Source: SZUA-229 sp041589175
Lineage (GTDB): Bacteria > Pseudomonadota > Gammaproteobacteria > SZUA-229
Length of the DNA: 28,015 nt
Reading direction: 5' to 3'
NCBI GenBank assembly: GCA_041589175.1
Contig: JBFHWF010000028.1
Span: 1-28,015 of the forward strand
Part shown: in pieces, positions 15,407 through 24,227 of the stretch
Position numbering within the stretch: the first letter of the stretch is position 1
Layout of the letters: each line of letters starts with the position of its first letter
Notes under the pieces: generated by a model
Seen by the model: the letters and a program-made list of their open reading frames with translations, nothing else
What the model was told of the DNA's origin: nothing
Database searches by the model: none
Position numbers and translations under genes: made by a program

Positions 15407-16339
15407 ATGAGTTCGCCATATTCCCCATCAACTAAAAGCAATTATCGTGGACGCTTTGCGCCCTCCCCAACTGGCCCCCTTCATCAGGGTTCACTGGTAG
15501 CCGCAATCGCCAGTTATCTGGAAGCACGCACCCGTCAGGGAGAATGGCTGGTGCGCATGGAGGATGTCGACGAACTGCGTAATGTAAAAGGCGCTGCCGA
15601 CAGTATTCTGAAAAGCCTCGAGGCTTATGGTTTCGAATGGGATGGAGAAGTCCTGTACCAGACGCAACGCAAAGCGGCATACCAGGCCGCTCTACAACAG
15701 CTCAGACAACTTGATCTGGTATACCCCTGCCGATGCAGCCGTAAGCAACTTCGCGCCCAGTCAGAACAGGGGCAGATTGCCCACGGACCCATGGGCGGTA
15801 TCTACCCGGGCACCTGTGTACGAAACCGCTTTGAAGACTTCCATCCGCAGGACTATGCGGTTCGAATTCGCACACCCTCACAGGCATTTGGCTTCAAGGA
15901 TCAGTTACTTGGCCATTATGCCCAACAACTCAAACAGGATCTGGGGGACTTTATCATTCGACGACGTGACGGCCTGTTCGCCTATCAACTGGCTGTGGTC
16001 GTCGATGATGCCTACCAGCAAATTAGCCATGTGGTACGTGGCGCGGATCTACTCGATTCAACACCACGACAGATTTTTCTTCAGCAGTGCCTCGACTACC
16101 CTGCTGTTGAATACACCCACCTTCCCCTCATCGTTCACCCCAACGGTGACAAACTCAGCAAGCAGACCGGAGCGGCTGGTATCGGCCACAAGGCCAATAT
16201 ACCTTTACTGGTCGACTGCCTTGAATTCCTCGGCCAGCAACCACCAGCTGAACTACGCCATGAATCACTGAGCACAGTTTGGGAGTGGGCAAGGCAACAC
16301 TGGCAGACAGACTCAATGCGCCAGACTGCACGACGATAA
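15407..16339 (+). CDS. gluQ: Glutamyl-Q tRNA(Asp) synthetase
   Basis: A 310-residue truncated class I glutamyl-tRNA synthetase paralogue. It activates glutamate and transfers it to queuosine at position 34 of tRNA(Asp). The Rossmann domain starts with GRFAPSPTGPLHQGSL (the HIGH-type signature). A zinc site is formed by CRCSRKQL and YPGTC. The second signature is the KMSKS-like DKLSKQTGA. The anticodon-binding half of true GluRS is absent, as expected. It lies 116 bp after dksA, a linkage common in gammaproteobacteria. No good Shine-Dalgarno precedes the ATG. Also called gluQRS. Confidence 0.95.
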   Translation: MSSPYSPSTKSNYRGRFAPSPTGPLHQGSLVAAIASYLEARTRQGEWLVRMEDVDELRNVKGAADSILKSLEAYGFEWDGEVLYQTQRKAAYQAALQQLRQLDLVYPCRCSRKQLRAQSEQGQIAHGPMGGIYPGTCVRNRFEDFHPQDYAVRIRTPSQAFGFKDQLLGHYAQQLKQDLGDFIIRRRDGLFAYQLAVVVDDAYQQISHVVRGADLLDSTPRQIFLQQCLDYPAVEYTHLPLIVHPNGDKLSKQTGAAGIGHKANIPLLVDCLEFLGQQPPAELRHESLSTVWEWARQHWQTDSMRQTARR

Positions 16340-16481
16340 ATAGCAACTCGTTCTTGCACCTTCAGAGAAAGCACCCTTTAAATTCTCGAGAGAGTCATCA
16401 GCTTCAATTGCAGATATAACTGCGGTATGCTTCGTACACACGTGATGAAAATGACCCTGAATTCTTAACCCTGGAGCCAGC

Positions 16482-18446
16482 ATGTCGGATAACAATATCG
16501 AATCAGTCCTGATTGAAGATCGACAGTTCCCCCCTTCCAACGAATTCACCGCCAAGGCGACAATCAAGCAGGCAGAATTCGATGCTTTACATAAGGCCGC
16601 GGCCGAAGACTACACCGGCTTCTGGGCACAGCAGGCCCGCGAGCACCTTGACTGGCACACGCCCTTTAATGAGGTACTGGATGACAGCAAGGCGCCCCAT
16701 TTCAAATGGTTTGCCGATGGCAGGCTCAATGTTACTGTCAACTGTATCGATAGACATCTGGATACAAAGGCCGACAAGACCGCGATTATTTTTGAAGGGG
16801 AAAAAGGCGACACACGACATATCAGCTATCAACAACTCAGCAATGAGGTCAATCAGTTTGCCAATGCACTGCGTGCGCAAAACATCCAGAAGGGTGACCG
16901 AGTCGTTATCTATATGCCCATGACCCCAGAAGCGGTCATCGCTATGCAGGCCTGTGCCCGTATCGGTGCCATTCATTCCGTTGTATTCGGTGGTTTTTCT
17001 GCTGAATCCTTGCGCGACCGGATTAACGATGCCGGTGCGAAAATGCTTATCACCGCAGATGGTGGACACCGTGGCGGAAAAATTGTTGAACTTAAAGCAG
17101 CAACCGACAAGGCATTAGCGGGGGGTTGCCCAAGTATCGAGCGTGTCATCGTTTTACAACGCACCAAACACGATATCCACATGCAACAGGGGCGTGATCT
17201 CTGGTGGCATGATGCCATCGATGCACAGCCAGCTGAATGCGAGCCCGAGTGGGTTGATTCTGAACACCCACTGTTCCTGTTATACACCTCCGGCTCAACC
17301 GGCAAACCCAAGGGTATCCAGCATTCCAGTGCCGGTTACCTGCTGGGTGCAATCGTGACTAACCAATGGGTGTTTGACCTGAAAGATGATGACATTTTCT
17401 GGTGCACCGCCGACGTTGGCTGGATTACCGGCCACACCTATGTTGCCTATGGCCCGCTAGCCGCCGGTGGCACCATTGTAATGTACGAGGGAGCTCCCAC
17501 AGTACCCGACGGCGGCCGTTTCTGGAAAATCTGTGAGACCCATAAGGTTACGATTTTCTACACAGCCCCTACCGCCATTCGCGCGCTCATGAAACTGGGT
17601 GATGACATCCCGAATGCATACGATCTGTCTTCCATACGCCTGCTTGGAACCGTAGGTGAACCCATTAACCCGGAAGCCTGGATGTGGTATCACACCATCA
17701 TCGGCAAGGAGCGCTGCCCCATTGTCGACACCTGGTGGCAAACGGAAACTGGTGCCAATATGATCGCGCCGATACCCGGCGTTGTCGCTGCCAAGCCTGG
17801 TTCCTGTACCATTGCCCTGCCCGGAATCGATGCCGATGTTGTCGATGAAGATGGCAACAGCATTACCGAGGCTAACAGGGGTGGTTACCTGGTTATTAAG
17901 AAGCCTTTCCCATCACAGCTACGGACTATCTGGGGTGATGATCAGCGATATATCGATACTTACTGGCCGAAGTTTGACGGCAAGTACTATCTGGCCGGAG
18001 ACTCAGCACGTAAAGATGCCGATGGTTACTTCTGGATCATGGGGCGCATCGACGATGTGCTGAACGTATCCGGACATCGCCTGGGTACGATGGAAGTTGA
18101 ATCGGCACTGGTCGCACACGAGCGCGTCGCCGAAGCAGCCGTGGTGGGTTATCCCCATGAGGTTAAGGGTGAAGCTATTTTTGCCTATGTGGTACTCAAG
18201 GGAGTACGCCCTGAAGGAGGCATCGATGAAGCCCTGACTCAGGAACTTCGCAGCTGGGTTGGCGAACAGATTGGCCCCATTGCCAAACCCGACCAGATAC
18301 GATTTGCCGATAACCTGCCAAAAACACGCTCAGGAAAAATCATGCGTCGCCTGCTGAGAAACATTGCACGCGGCGAAGCGATTACCTCAGATACATCTAC
18401 ACTGGAGAATGAGGATATCCTGCTGCAGCTTCAGGGTAAGGCATAA
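16482..18446 (+). CDS. acs: Acetyl-coenzyme A synthetase
   Basis: A 654-residue AMP-forming ligase that turns acetate, ATP and CoA into acetyl-CoA; typical Acs length. The adenylation P-loop is LYTSGSTGKPKGIQHSS, followed by WCTADVGWITGHTYV, the acetate-pocket region with WWQTETG, and YLAGDSARKDADGYFWIMGR. The C-terminal lid has LPKTRSGKIMRR, with K619 as the catalytic lysine that Pat-type acetyltransferases modify in other bacteria. A GGAG site lies 7 nt before the ATG. It has 142 bp of its own upstream sequence and is followed by a perfect hairpin. A nucleotidyl cyclase gene starts 57 bp after it; enterobacterial acs is controlled by cAMP-CRP, but no clear CRP site was seen here. Confidence 0.97.
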   Translation: MSDNNIESVLIEDRQFPPSNEFTAKATIKQAEFDALHKAAAEDYTGFWAQQAREHLDWHTPFNEVLDDSKAPHFKWFADGRLNVTVNCIDRHLDTKADKTAIIFEGEKGDTRHISYQQLSNEVNQFANALRAQNIQKGDRVVIYMPMTPEAVIAMQACARIGAIHSVVFGGFSAESLRDRINDAGAKMLITADGGHRGGKIVELKAATDKALAGGCPSIERVIVLQRTKHDIHMQQGRDLWWHDAIDAQPAECEPEWVDSEHPLFLLYTSGSTGKPKGIQHSSAGYLLGAIVTNQWVFDLKDDDIFWCTADVGWITGHTYVAYGPLAAGGTIVMYEGAPTVPDGGRFWKICETHKVTIFYTAPTAIRALMKLGDDIPNAYDLSSIRLLGTVGEPINPEAWMWYHTIIGKERCPIVDTWWQTETGANMIAPIPGVVAAKPGSCTIALPGIDADVVDEDGNSITEANRGGYLVIKKPFPSQLRTIWGDDQRYIDTYWPKFDGKYYLAGDSARKDADGYFWIMGRIDDVLNVSGHRLGTMEVESALVAHERVAEAAVVGYPHEVKGEAIFAYVVLKGVRPEGGIDEALTQELRSWVGEQIGPIAKPDQIRFADNLPKTRSGKIMRRLLRNIARGEAITSDTSTLENEDILLQLQGKA

Positions 18447-18451
18447 ACTTT

Positions 18452-18481
18452 CATGGGTACTTACCAGTGTGAGTACCCATG
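18452..18481 (+). terminator. Hairpin after acs
   Basis: CATGGGTACT and AGTACCCATG form a perfect 10-bp stem around a 10-nt loop, starting 5 bp after the acs stop. No T-run follows, so it may be a weak terminator or an mRNA-stabilising stem that also leads into the cyclase gene 22 bp later. Confidence 0.6.
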
Positions 18482-18503
18482 ATATAACTGTCAAATACTT
18501 ACG

Positions 18504-19781
18504 ATGTTAACCGATAAAAGCACGATCGAAGTCATCGAGAGGTCTCGTAAGCAGGTCAGCATACTTTTTTCAGACATCGAGCACTCGACTCGCCACTGGG
18601 GTCGCCGTGGCGATATCGACGCACGCATATTACTTGACCGCCACAATCGATTACTATTCCCGGTTATACGCAAGTACCATGGCCGAATTATCAAAACCCT
18701 GGGTGACTCAATCATGGCTGCATTCACGCATGCCGACGACGCGCTACAGGCAGCCATCGCGATTCAACAGATGCTGTCACAGGAACGCGAACGAGATCCT
18801 TTTTTTAGCCTGCGTAGTCGAATTGGTATCCACACGGGTAAAGGCCTGATAGAACTGGACGACATCTTTGGCGACGTCGTCAACGTCGCCGCCAAGGTTG
18901 AATCCTCTGCTGAAGCCAACGAAATTCTTATCACTCAATCATGCCAGGCACGCCTGAAAAAGCACTATGCACTTCAGCCCCATAACAGCCTGAAACTGGC
19001 AGGAAAAATTAAAGACATTTCTCTTTTTAGCTGCGACTGGTCAACTCACCCTACCCTGACTGGCGCCATCAGGGCGCACTCAATTATTCCACTGCTGACG
19101 CGACATAAACTGGAAATCCTGAGTTACGTCGCTGCCAGCCTGTTTACCCTGTTTTTTCTTTATCAGTATTACTTCCGTTTCCTGATGAGTGACTATGGTA
19201 TTAACTTCAACTCATTAATACTAAGCACCTATCTGCCCTCTGATTATCCAACCGTACTAATATTACAGACTCTGGCGATGGTGATATTTAGCTTATACCT
19301 GCTGAGGATTCATTTCATATCGCGGCATTTACTCAAGCTCCTCAATGGCTGCTTTGCCGCCAGCCTGATAATACTGTCGTTCGCTGCAATCAATCATTAT
19401 TTTGAGTTTCCCTTTAAGAAACGCTGGTATGACCCTCTGTACGAGAGTCAGCAACTATTTGTTCAGGTACTCAAGAATAATACCCAGGTCAATAAAGAGC
19501 CCGATCGTAAAAGCGAACTACTACACCTTGCACCACGAGGTGAAATCTATATTTATCAGGGATCTAAAACAATTGATAACTTACGCTGGGATAGAGTTAG
19601 CTACAGTGATACACAAAGCGGCTGGCTACCTCGACGCATACTACCCGCATTCGGAGTTGCCGAAGAGCAGCTTACACGCACGCATAAGTTTTATTTTCGT
19701 TACTATGACCTTTACGGGCTGATTTTGGCTATAATGGCATTCATATGGGGTTATACTGACTACAAAATCAGGCCGAGTTAA
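18504..19781 (+). CDS. Membrane class III adenylate/guanylate cyclase with periplasmic SH3-like segment
   Basis: A 425-residue protein with the cyclase domain first (about 15-180), unlike most membrane cyclases. Metal-binding D24 (FSDIEHST) and D68 (KTLGDSIMA) are present, with the likely purine-contacting K64 and D120 and the ribose/phosphate N127. The usual transition-state arginine is a lysine (K131 in NVAAKVES). Hydrophobic segments follow at about 205-225, 247-268 and 276-298. About 320-385 has an SH3b-like pattern (WDRVSYSDTQSGWLPRRIL), and a last helix lies at about 399-417. This topology puts the SH3-like part in the periplasm. The K64/D120 pair suggests ATP as substrate. It heads a cluster with an exported lipoprotein, an M15-like peptidase and a TPR-like protein. 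No Shine-Dalgarno is obvious. Confidence 0.85.
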   Translation: MLTDKSTIEVIERSRKQVSILFSDIEHSTRHWGRRGDIDARILLDRHNRLLFPVIRKYHGRIIKTLGDSIMAAFTHADDALQAAIAIQQMLSQERERDPFFSLRSRIGIHTGKGLIELDDIFGDVVNVAAKVESSAEANEILITQSCQARLKKHYALQPHNSLKLAGKIKDISLFSCDWSTHPTLTGAIRAHSIIPLLTRHKLEILSYVAASLFTLFFLYQYYFRFLMSDYGINFNSLILSTYLPSDYPTVLILQTLAMVIFSLYLLRIHFISRHLLKLLNGCFAASLIILSFAAINHYFEFPFKKRWYDPLYESQQLFVQVLKNNTQVNKEPDRKSELLHLAPRGEIYIYQGSKTIDNLRWDRVSYSDTQSGWLPRRILPAFGVAEEQLTRTHKFYFRYYDLYGLILAIMAFIWGYTDYKIRPS

Positions 19782-19804
19782 ATAATAATATTGTGGAACA
19801 AACC

Positions 19805-20236
19805 ATGCGACTGCTTTCTATTTCCGCGACCATCGCACTCATTATTTCTGTATCTGCCTGTAGCTTAGGCACGCAAAGCCGAAACATTAGCCCCTATTTT
19901 GATGGCGTCATCAAACATAGCGGCGAACCATTAAACGATATAAAAATCCTGCTTAGCCTTAAAGGTGACGACATGCTGTGCAGGCATCCTGTACAAACCG
20001 CCAGCACCAATGATAAAGGTGAGTTCAGTCTGATCGCAATGAAAGAACAGAAAGACTATATACCGTTTATGAATTACACCTATAGTGAGTGGAATGTTTG
20101 CGCACAATACAAGGGACAGAATTACACCCTCTACTCCAACAACCGTTATGCTGATACCCGTCTTGCTGAATCCGTCTACCTGAACTGTGACCTTGCAAAA
20201 AACTCGGACAAAACGCGCTGCAAAATCAATCGCTAA
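19805..20236 (+). CDS. Small lipoprotein of unknown function
   Basis: A 143-residue protein starting MRLLSIS, with a short hydrophobic stretch and a lipobox SVSAC, so it is probably a lipoprotein. The ATG at 19805 is chosen because the signal peptide begins there; a GTG at 19793 would add only four residues. The mature part starts with PYFDGVIKHSGEPLNDIKI and continues to STNDKGEFSLIAM, the pattern of transthyretin-like beta-sandwich domains (DUF6795 or carboxypeptidase regulatory type). It has four further cysteines that could pair in the periplasm. It lies 23 bp after the cyclase, so one transcript is likely. No function can be named. Confidence 0.72.
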   Translation: MRLLSISATIALIISVSACSLGTQSRNISPYFDGVIKHSGEPLNDIKILLSLKGDDMLCRHPVQTASTNDKGEFSLIAMKEQKDYIPFMNYTYSEWNVCAQYKGQNYTLYSNNRYADTRLAESVYLNCDLAKNSDKTRCKINR

Positions 20237-20256
20237 TCCGCTTTTACTTGTGCAGA

Positions 20257-20299
20257 CATACTGACTGGTCTATATTGATCTACAAAACCAGTGAGTATG
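20257..20299 (+). promoter_or_regulatory. Long inverted repeat overlapping the leader of the M15-like peptidase gene
   Basis: CATACTGACTGGT (20257-20269) and ACCAGTGAGTATG (20287-20299) are 13-bp arms with one mismatch and a 17-nt loop. The second arm ends 4 nt before the ATG at 20304, so the RNA hairpin would cover the ribosome binding region, which has no clear Shine-Dalgarno. It may control translation, or act as an intra-operon stem or operator. Confidence 0.5.
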
Positions 20300-20303
20300 C
20301 TGC

Positions 20304-21545
20304 ATGAGTATTACAAAACTGACGCCCATCTACATATTTTCATGCTATTTATTCATACTCTTCAAGGCTAATTCTTTAGCCGCAGAAATCCTCTCACCTC
20401 ACCTGTCTGTTACCACCTCGGCCAATCCGGAAAGTAATGCCATACAGTCGTTTATCATTATCAACCCCGGCGAATTCCTGAAAGAAGGTATTACTCGTGA
20501 TGCCGAATCGCGAATAATCGGGCAACAGACACCGTTTGTAATTGAGTATACCGGCCCATTACACGATACACAGCGCTTGAGCTGGCGTATCGATGTTGTA
20601 AACAAACAGCATGGCAAAATAAAACTGTTATCAAAATTCAAGGGTAATGCGCGAATTCACAAGAACAGTTATCGATGGGTCTCTGATGCTCTCGATGCCA
20701 CCATCAGGAATCGGCACCGACTCGTATTCAGACCAGACCCGTTTCAGCACCAACCACAGGTTTACAAGAAAGGCAAAGGTCCGAAAGGCAAACGGCAACA
20801 ATATGGTGGTGGCACTCGACATATCGATCAGAAGCGCTATAACCCAAAAATCAGTTACCAGGTTATCCTGTCTATTACCTCAGACCAACTTCCACCTGAG
20901 GCGCATCGCGCCATCATCAAAATGGATTATAAAGACATGATCCGGCAGGAGTACATTAATCACTATAATATCAAGCGTTATGGTCGCGGTGAGAACGGTA
21001 ACATCCCGATTCCTATGCGACACGAAATCAGCGAACTCCCAGAAAACGTTGACTCTCTTAAGGGTAATCCCTTAACGGAGAGCAAGTACAAACTTGTTAT
21101 TAATGACGGCATGCTTGACCTGGCCAAGAGCATTAACCGAGCCTTCAATAAAAAAATGCACGCTCTTCACAAAGGTGAAAGGTTTTATGACCTCGATAAT
21201 AAGCCGCTGCCCGTTCCCGACGCTGTCCTCTGGCTAAGTAGTGGATGGCGCAACCCAGAGCGTAACGAATGGTACAGTAATGCCGTCAACGGTATACATC
21301 AGCGAGGTGGTGCCGTCGACTTCGTTATCCTGCTACCGCCGAACTCAAAAGAATCTGCCATCGCCTACTGGATACTCCATACCGCACTCAAGGAAAATGA
21401 AAACAGCATAAATGCCTTCTGGCAACTCGAAACTAATGGCCGCCCAATGACACGTAATGAACTAGAACTGGACATAGAACCCCATAACGGTATACCCGAT
21501 GCGTTTGACAAGGCTGATCATTTACATGCGAACATTCACTATTAA
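20304..21545 (+). CDS. Exported M15-like zinc peptidase (DD-peptidase fold)
   Basis: A 413-residue protein with a signal peptide (about 1-27, ending SLAA). The N-terminal 220 residues are not recognised; they include a basic Gly/Lys-rich stretch near 155-175. The C-terminal part (about 300-413) has the layout of M15/hedgehog-type peptidases: LWLSSGWRNPERN, then HQRGGAVD with zinc ligands H332 and D339 (HxxGxAxD), and DHLHANIH at the end supplying H406 or H408. The residue three before H408 is D405, where M15 enzymes use Glu. Family members cut D-Ala or other peptide bonds in peptidoglycan, which fits a periplasmic site. It sits 67 bp after the lipoprotein gene behind a long hairpin; the next gene starts one base after its stop codon. 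Confidence 0.68.
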   Translation: MSITKLTPIYIFSCYLFILFKANSLAAEILSPHLSVTTSANPESNAIQSFIIINPGEFLKEGITRDAESRIIGQQTPFVIEYTGPLHDTQRLSWRIDVVNKQHGKIKLLSKFKGNARIHKNSYRWVSDALDATIRNRHRLVFRPDPFQHQPQVYKKGKGPKGKRQQYGGGTRHIDQKRYNPKISYQVILSITSDQLPPEAHRAIIKMDYKDMIRQEYINHYNIKRYGRGENGNIPIPMRHEISELPENVDSLKGNPLTESKYKLVINDGMLDLAKSINRAFNKKMHALHKGERFYDLDNKPLPVPDAVLWLSSGWRNPERNEWYSNAVNGIHQRGGAVDFVILLPPNSKESAIAYWILHTALKENENSINAFWQLETNGRPMTRNELELDIEPHNGIPDAFDKADHLHANIHY

Positions 21546-21546
21546 C

Positions 21547-22404
21547 ATGCGAGTTAAACGTCTATTGATTAGCATCAGTCTGCTGCTTTGGCTACCTCTA
21601 TCGGTATATTCTGAAACACACTTTGAAGAACTCTTTAGTATAAATCCGAGTGTTGAAGAAGATATTGCAAACACGGTGGCGCAGTACCATGCAAGTGACT
21701 CTGCCCTTACTCATTCAGAACAGTTAAGCCAGCTGAAACAGCTTGAATCCAGGCTTAATAAAATTGAACCCCACCACACCAATGACCCTGTTTACTGGTT
21801 TATTCGAGGTCTTAATCATAACAATATGGCTGCCACATACCTCCGGCTAAACAATGACAGTGCAGCCCTGATCGCGACTAAAGACAAGGACAGAGCCTAT
21901 GCCAATGCCATTCGACTCGATGACAACCGGTTATCTGCAGCCGCCTATAGCGCCATGAAGCATGGTCTTCCGGAGGATTTAAAAATCAGAGCTACGCAGG
22001 CAGAGCTCCAGCTCGGCGGCAATGGTTACAACGATAGCTATTACTGGTATTTACACTGGAGTAATATCGACCAACTGAAAAAGGCTGGACGCCATAGTGA
22101 GGCTCAGGCCGCTTACGAGAAGATGCAGGAGGAACTTAAAGAAAGTGATATGGACATACAGATATATAATCAGTTAACACAGAACATCGAAAAGCAGACT
22201 TTCAAGCGTCAACCAGACAGTGACGAGAAACCTGAAAAAACCGTCTCGAAGCAGATACAGCCACCACCTGCACGTCAGCCCGAAGAGCCGCAGAAAACCA
22301 CACTAACAACCGGTTCTATTATTATTCTTCTAGCGATTGCCGCCATCATTTCGCTTATTGCTGTAGCGGTCTATGAAATACTGTTACGTAAACGAAAAAC
22401 CTGA
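21547..22404 (+). CDS. Membrane-anchored periplasmic helical-repeat (TPR-like) protein
   Basis: A 285-residue protein. The start at 21547, one base after the upstream stop, is chosen because a clean signal peptide (MRVKRLLISISLLLWLPLSVYS) begins there; the frame is open from 21499, but that part overlaps the peptidase gene. Residues about 30-210 are helical, with TPR-like spacing (PVYWFIRGLNHNNMAATYL, ALIATKDKDRAYANAIRLD, EAQAAYEKMQEEL). A Pro/Gln/Lys-rich linker (about 215-250) precedes one membrane helix (about 256-279) and a basic tail RKRKT. The bulk is therefore predicted to face the periplasm, tethered at the C-terminus. Tight coupling to the peptidase suggests a partner or scaffold role. 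It ends 4 bp from a convergent gene. Confidence 0.7.
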   Translation: MRVKRLLISISLLLWLPLSVYSETHFEELFSINPSVEEDIANTVAQYHASDSALTHSEQLSQLKQLESRLNKIEPHHTNDPVYWFIRGLNHNNMAATYLRLNNDSAALIATKDKDRAYANAIRLDDNRLSAAAYSAMKHGLPEDLKIRATQAELQLGGNGYNDSYYWYLHWSNIDQLKKAGRHSEAQAAYEKMQEELKESDMDIQIYNQLTQNIEKQTFKRQPDSDEKPEKTVSKQIQPPPARQPEEPQKTTLTTGSIIILLAIAAIISLIAVAVYEILLRKRKT

Positions 22405-22408
22405 TTTA

Positions 22409-24127
22409 TTACTTCACAAACTGTTCAAATTCCCGCACACACAGGGGACGACTCCATAAAAAGCCCTGTGCATGCTGACAATGACTTTCAACCAGGCAGG
22501 CACTTTGCGCTTCCGACTCCACACCTTCAGCAACTACATTTAGATCTAGTGCCGATGCCAGCTGAATCATCGCACTCACAATGGCTGTATTCTGTTTATC
22601 TTCAGGTATATCATTCACGAATGAACGATCAATTTTAACCGTATCAAAAGGGAACGCCTTAAGATAAGACATAGAGGCATAACCCGTACCGAAATCATCA
22701 AGCGCAATATTTACTCCCTGCTGATGCAGGGCATCGATCATTCTTTTGGCACGATCCTGATTTTTCACCAGAGTATTCTCTGTGAGCTCAATTTCGATCT
22801 GGCTTGCATCAAGCCCACTATCTTCAATTAGTTCTCGACAGTCGTCCGCAAGGCCGCCTTCACTAAAATAGCGAGCAGAGATATTTATTGATAGAACATC
22901 CAGAGACAGTCCTTGCTGCTTCCACTTTGCAAGCTGTTTGCAAGTATGCTTCATTACCCATTTATCGAGCTTTACTATCAACCCTGTTTCTTCTGCAACC
23001 GGTATAAATTCGGCCGGTGAAATAATACCCTTCTGTGGATGATTCCAGCGCAATAGCGCTTCTGCACCCAGGCATTTCCCGCTAAGCATATGTATCCTGG
23101 GCTGATAATAAATTTCAAACTGGTCCTGGTCTAGCGCATGGTGCAACTGATTTTCCAGATCCAGTCGCCGCATGGCTTTTCTACTCATTTCTTCAGCATA
23201 ATACTGGAATTGCTGGCGACCAGATTCCTTTGCACGGTACATCGCTATGTCAGCATGCTTAAGTAACACACCCAGGTCATCACCATCCTGCGGATACATA
23301 GCGATACCGATACTTCCAGTAACGTGTATATTCCGCTCTGCCAGTAAAACGGGTTTCGCCAGTCGCTTCAGCAGATTCTGTGCGACTATAGACACCTGAT
23401 CAGGAACATTCAGACCTTCGACAATTATCGTAAACTCATCCCCGCCCAGTCTGGCAATTGTATCTGATTTTCGAAGTACTGACGTAAAGCGTTCAGCTAT
23501 CTGGTTGAGCAGTTGATCGCCAACAGCATGCCCCATCGAATCATTAATCACCTTGAAATGATCAATGTCGATATACAGCAATGCAAAAGCTGTGCTCTCT
23601 CGTTGCGCTCGTGAAATTGCTCTCTCGACGCGATCATTGAATAGCACACGATTTGGCAACCCGGTCAGTACATCATGGTAAGCAATATGACGAATTTTAC
23701 GCTGCGCATCAGCAGTAACCAGCATTCGCTGGATGCGATACTTTAACACTGACCAGTTCAGTGGCTTGGTAACATAATCAGTCGCGCCCGATTCAAATGC
23801 CGAGATCACCGAATCATCATTATCGAGGGCCGTGATCATTAACACTGGAGTGTCTTTACAGGATTCCAGCTCTGATATTTCTCGGCATGCCCTGAAGCCA
23901 TCCATTTCAGGCATGATAGCATCCATAATAATCAGGTCTGGTGGTTGCTGGACTATATAATTAAGAGCTTGAAGCCCATTTTCTGCTTCAACAATCTGAT
24001 ACCCCATCTTCTTCAACACATGTCGAATCTGGAGCCTTATGGCTGGATCGTCATCTGCTACAAGAATAACAGGCTGAGACCGCGCTTCAATACTGGATAC
24101 ATCACCAGCGGAGTCTGTATTTATCAT
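22409..24127 (-). CDS. Response regulator with REC-GGDEF-EAL domains
   Basis: A 572-residue soluble regulator. The receiver domain (about 18-135) has acidic pocket DDD near 25-27, phosphoacceptor D69 in LIIMDAIMPEMDG, and the conserved Lys in ATDYVTKPLNW. The GGDEF domain keeps GGDEF at 228-232 and an inhibitory RxxD (RKSD) five residues before it. The EAL domain keeps EAL at 356-358 (GAEALLRW), ENTLV, DDFGTGYASM and AEGVES. Both c-di-GMP synthesis and breakdown are therefore possible, switched by phosphorylation. No cognate kinase is adjacent; the DISM kinase at 1000-2877 is a NarL-partner type and an unlikely match. It is convergent with the cyclase cluster with only 4 bp between stops and no terminator seen. 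Confidence 0.94.
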   Translation of the reverse strand: MINTDSAGDVSSIEARSQPVILVADDDPAIRLQIRHVLKKMGYQIVEAENGLQALNYIVQQPPDLIIMDAIMPEMDGFRACREISELESCKDTPVLMITALDNDDSVISAFESGATDYVTKPLNWSVLKYRIQRMLVTADAQRKIRHIAYHDVLTGLPNRVLFNDRVERAISRAQRESTAFALLYIDIDHFKVINDSMGHAVGDQLLNQIAERFTSVLRKSDTIARLGGDEFTIIVEGLNVPDQVSIVAQNLLKRLAKPVLLAERNIHVTGSIGIAMYPQDGDDLGVLLKHADIAMYRAKESGRQQFQYYAEEMSRKAMRRLDLENQLHHALDQDQFEIYYQPRIHMLSGKCLGAEALLRWNHPQKGIISPAEFIPVAEETGLIVKLDKWVMKHTCKQLAKWKQQGLSLDVLSINISARYFSEGGLADDCRELIEDSGLDASQIEIELTENTLVKNQDRAKRMIDALHQQGVNIALDDFGTGYASMSYLKAFPFDTVKIDRSFVNDIPEDKQNTAIVSAMIQLASALDLNVVAEGVESEAQSACLVESHCQHAQGFLWSRPLCVREFEQFVK

Positions 24128-24227
24128 TATTATTTATTTTTGATTACTTCTACTGCTATTGCCTGGTAACTACCTGTCACCTGCAACACAAGAACATCCT
24201 GTATAAATATCCCTCTACAAATATAGA

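Noticed and set aside
15253..15435. Open frame of 60 codons between dksA and gluQRS
   Set aside because: It overlaps the ends of both genes and mostly encodes the 12-bp tandem repeat (repeated WPLY), so it is a repeat artefact.
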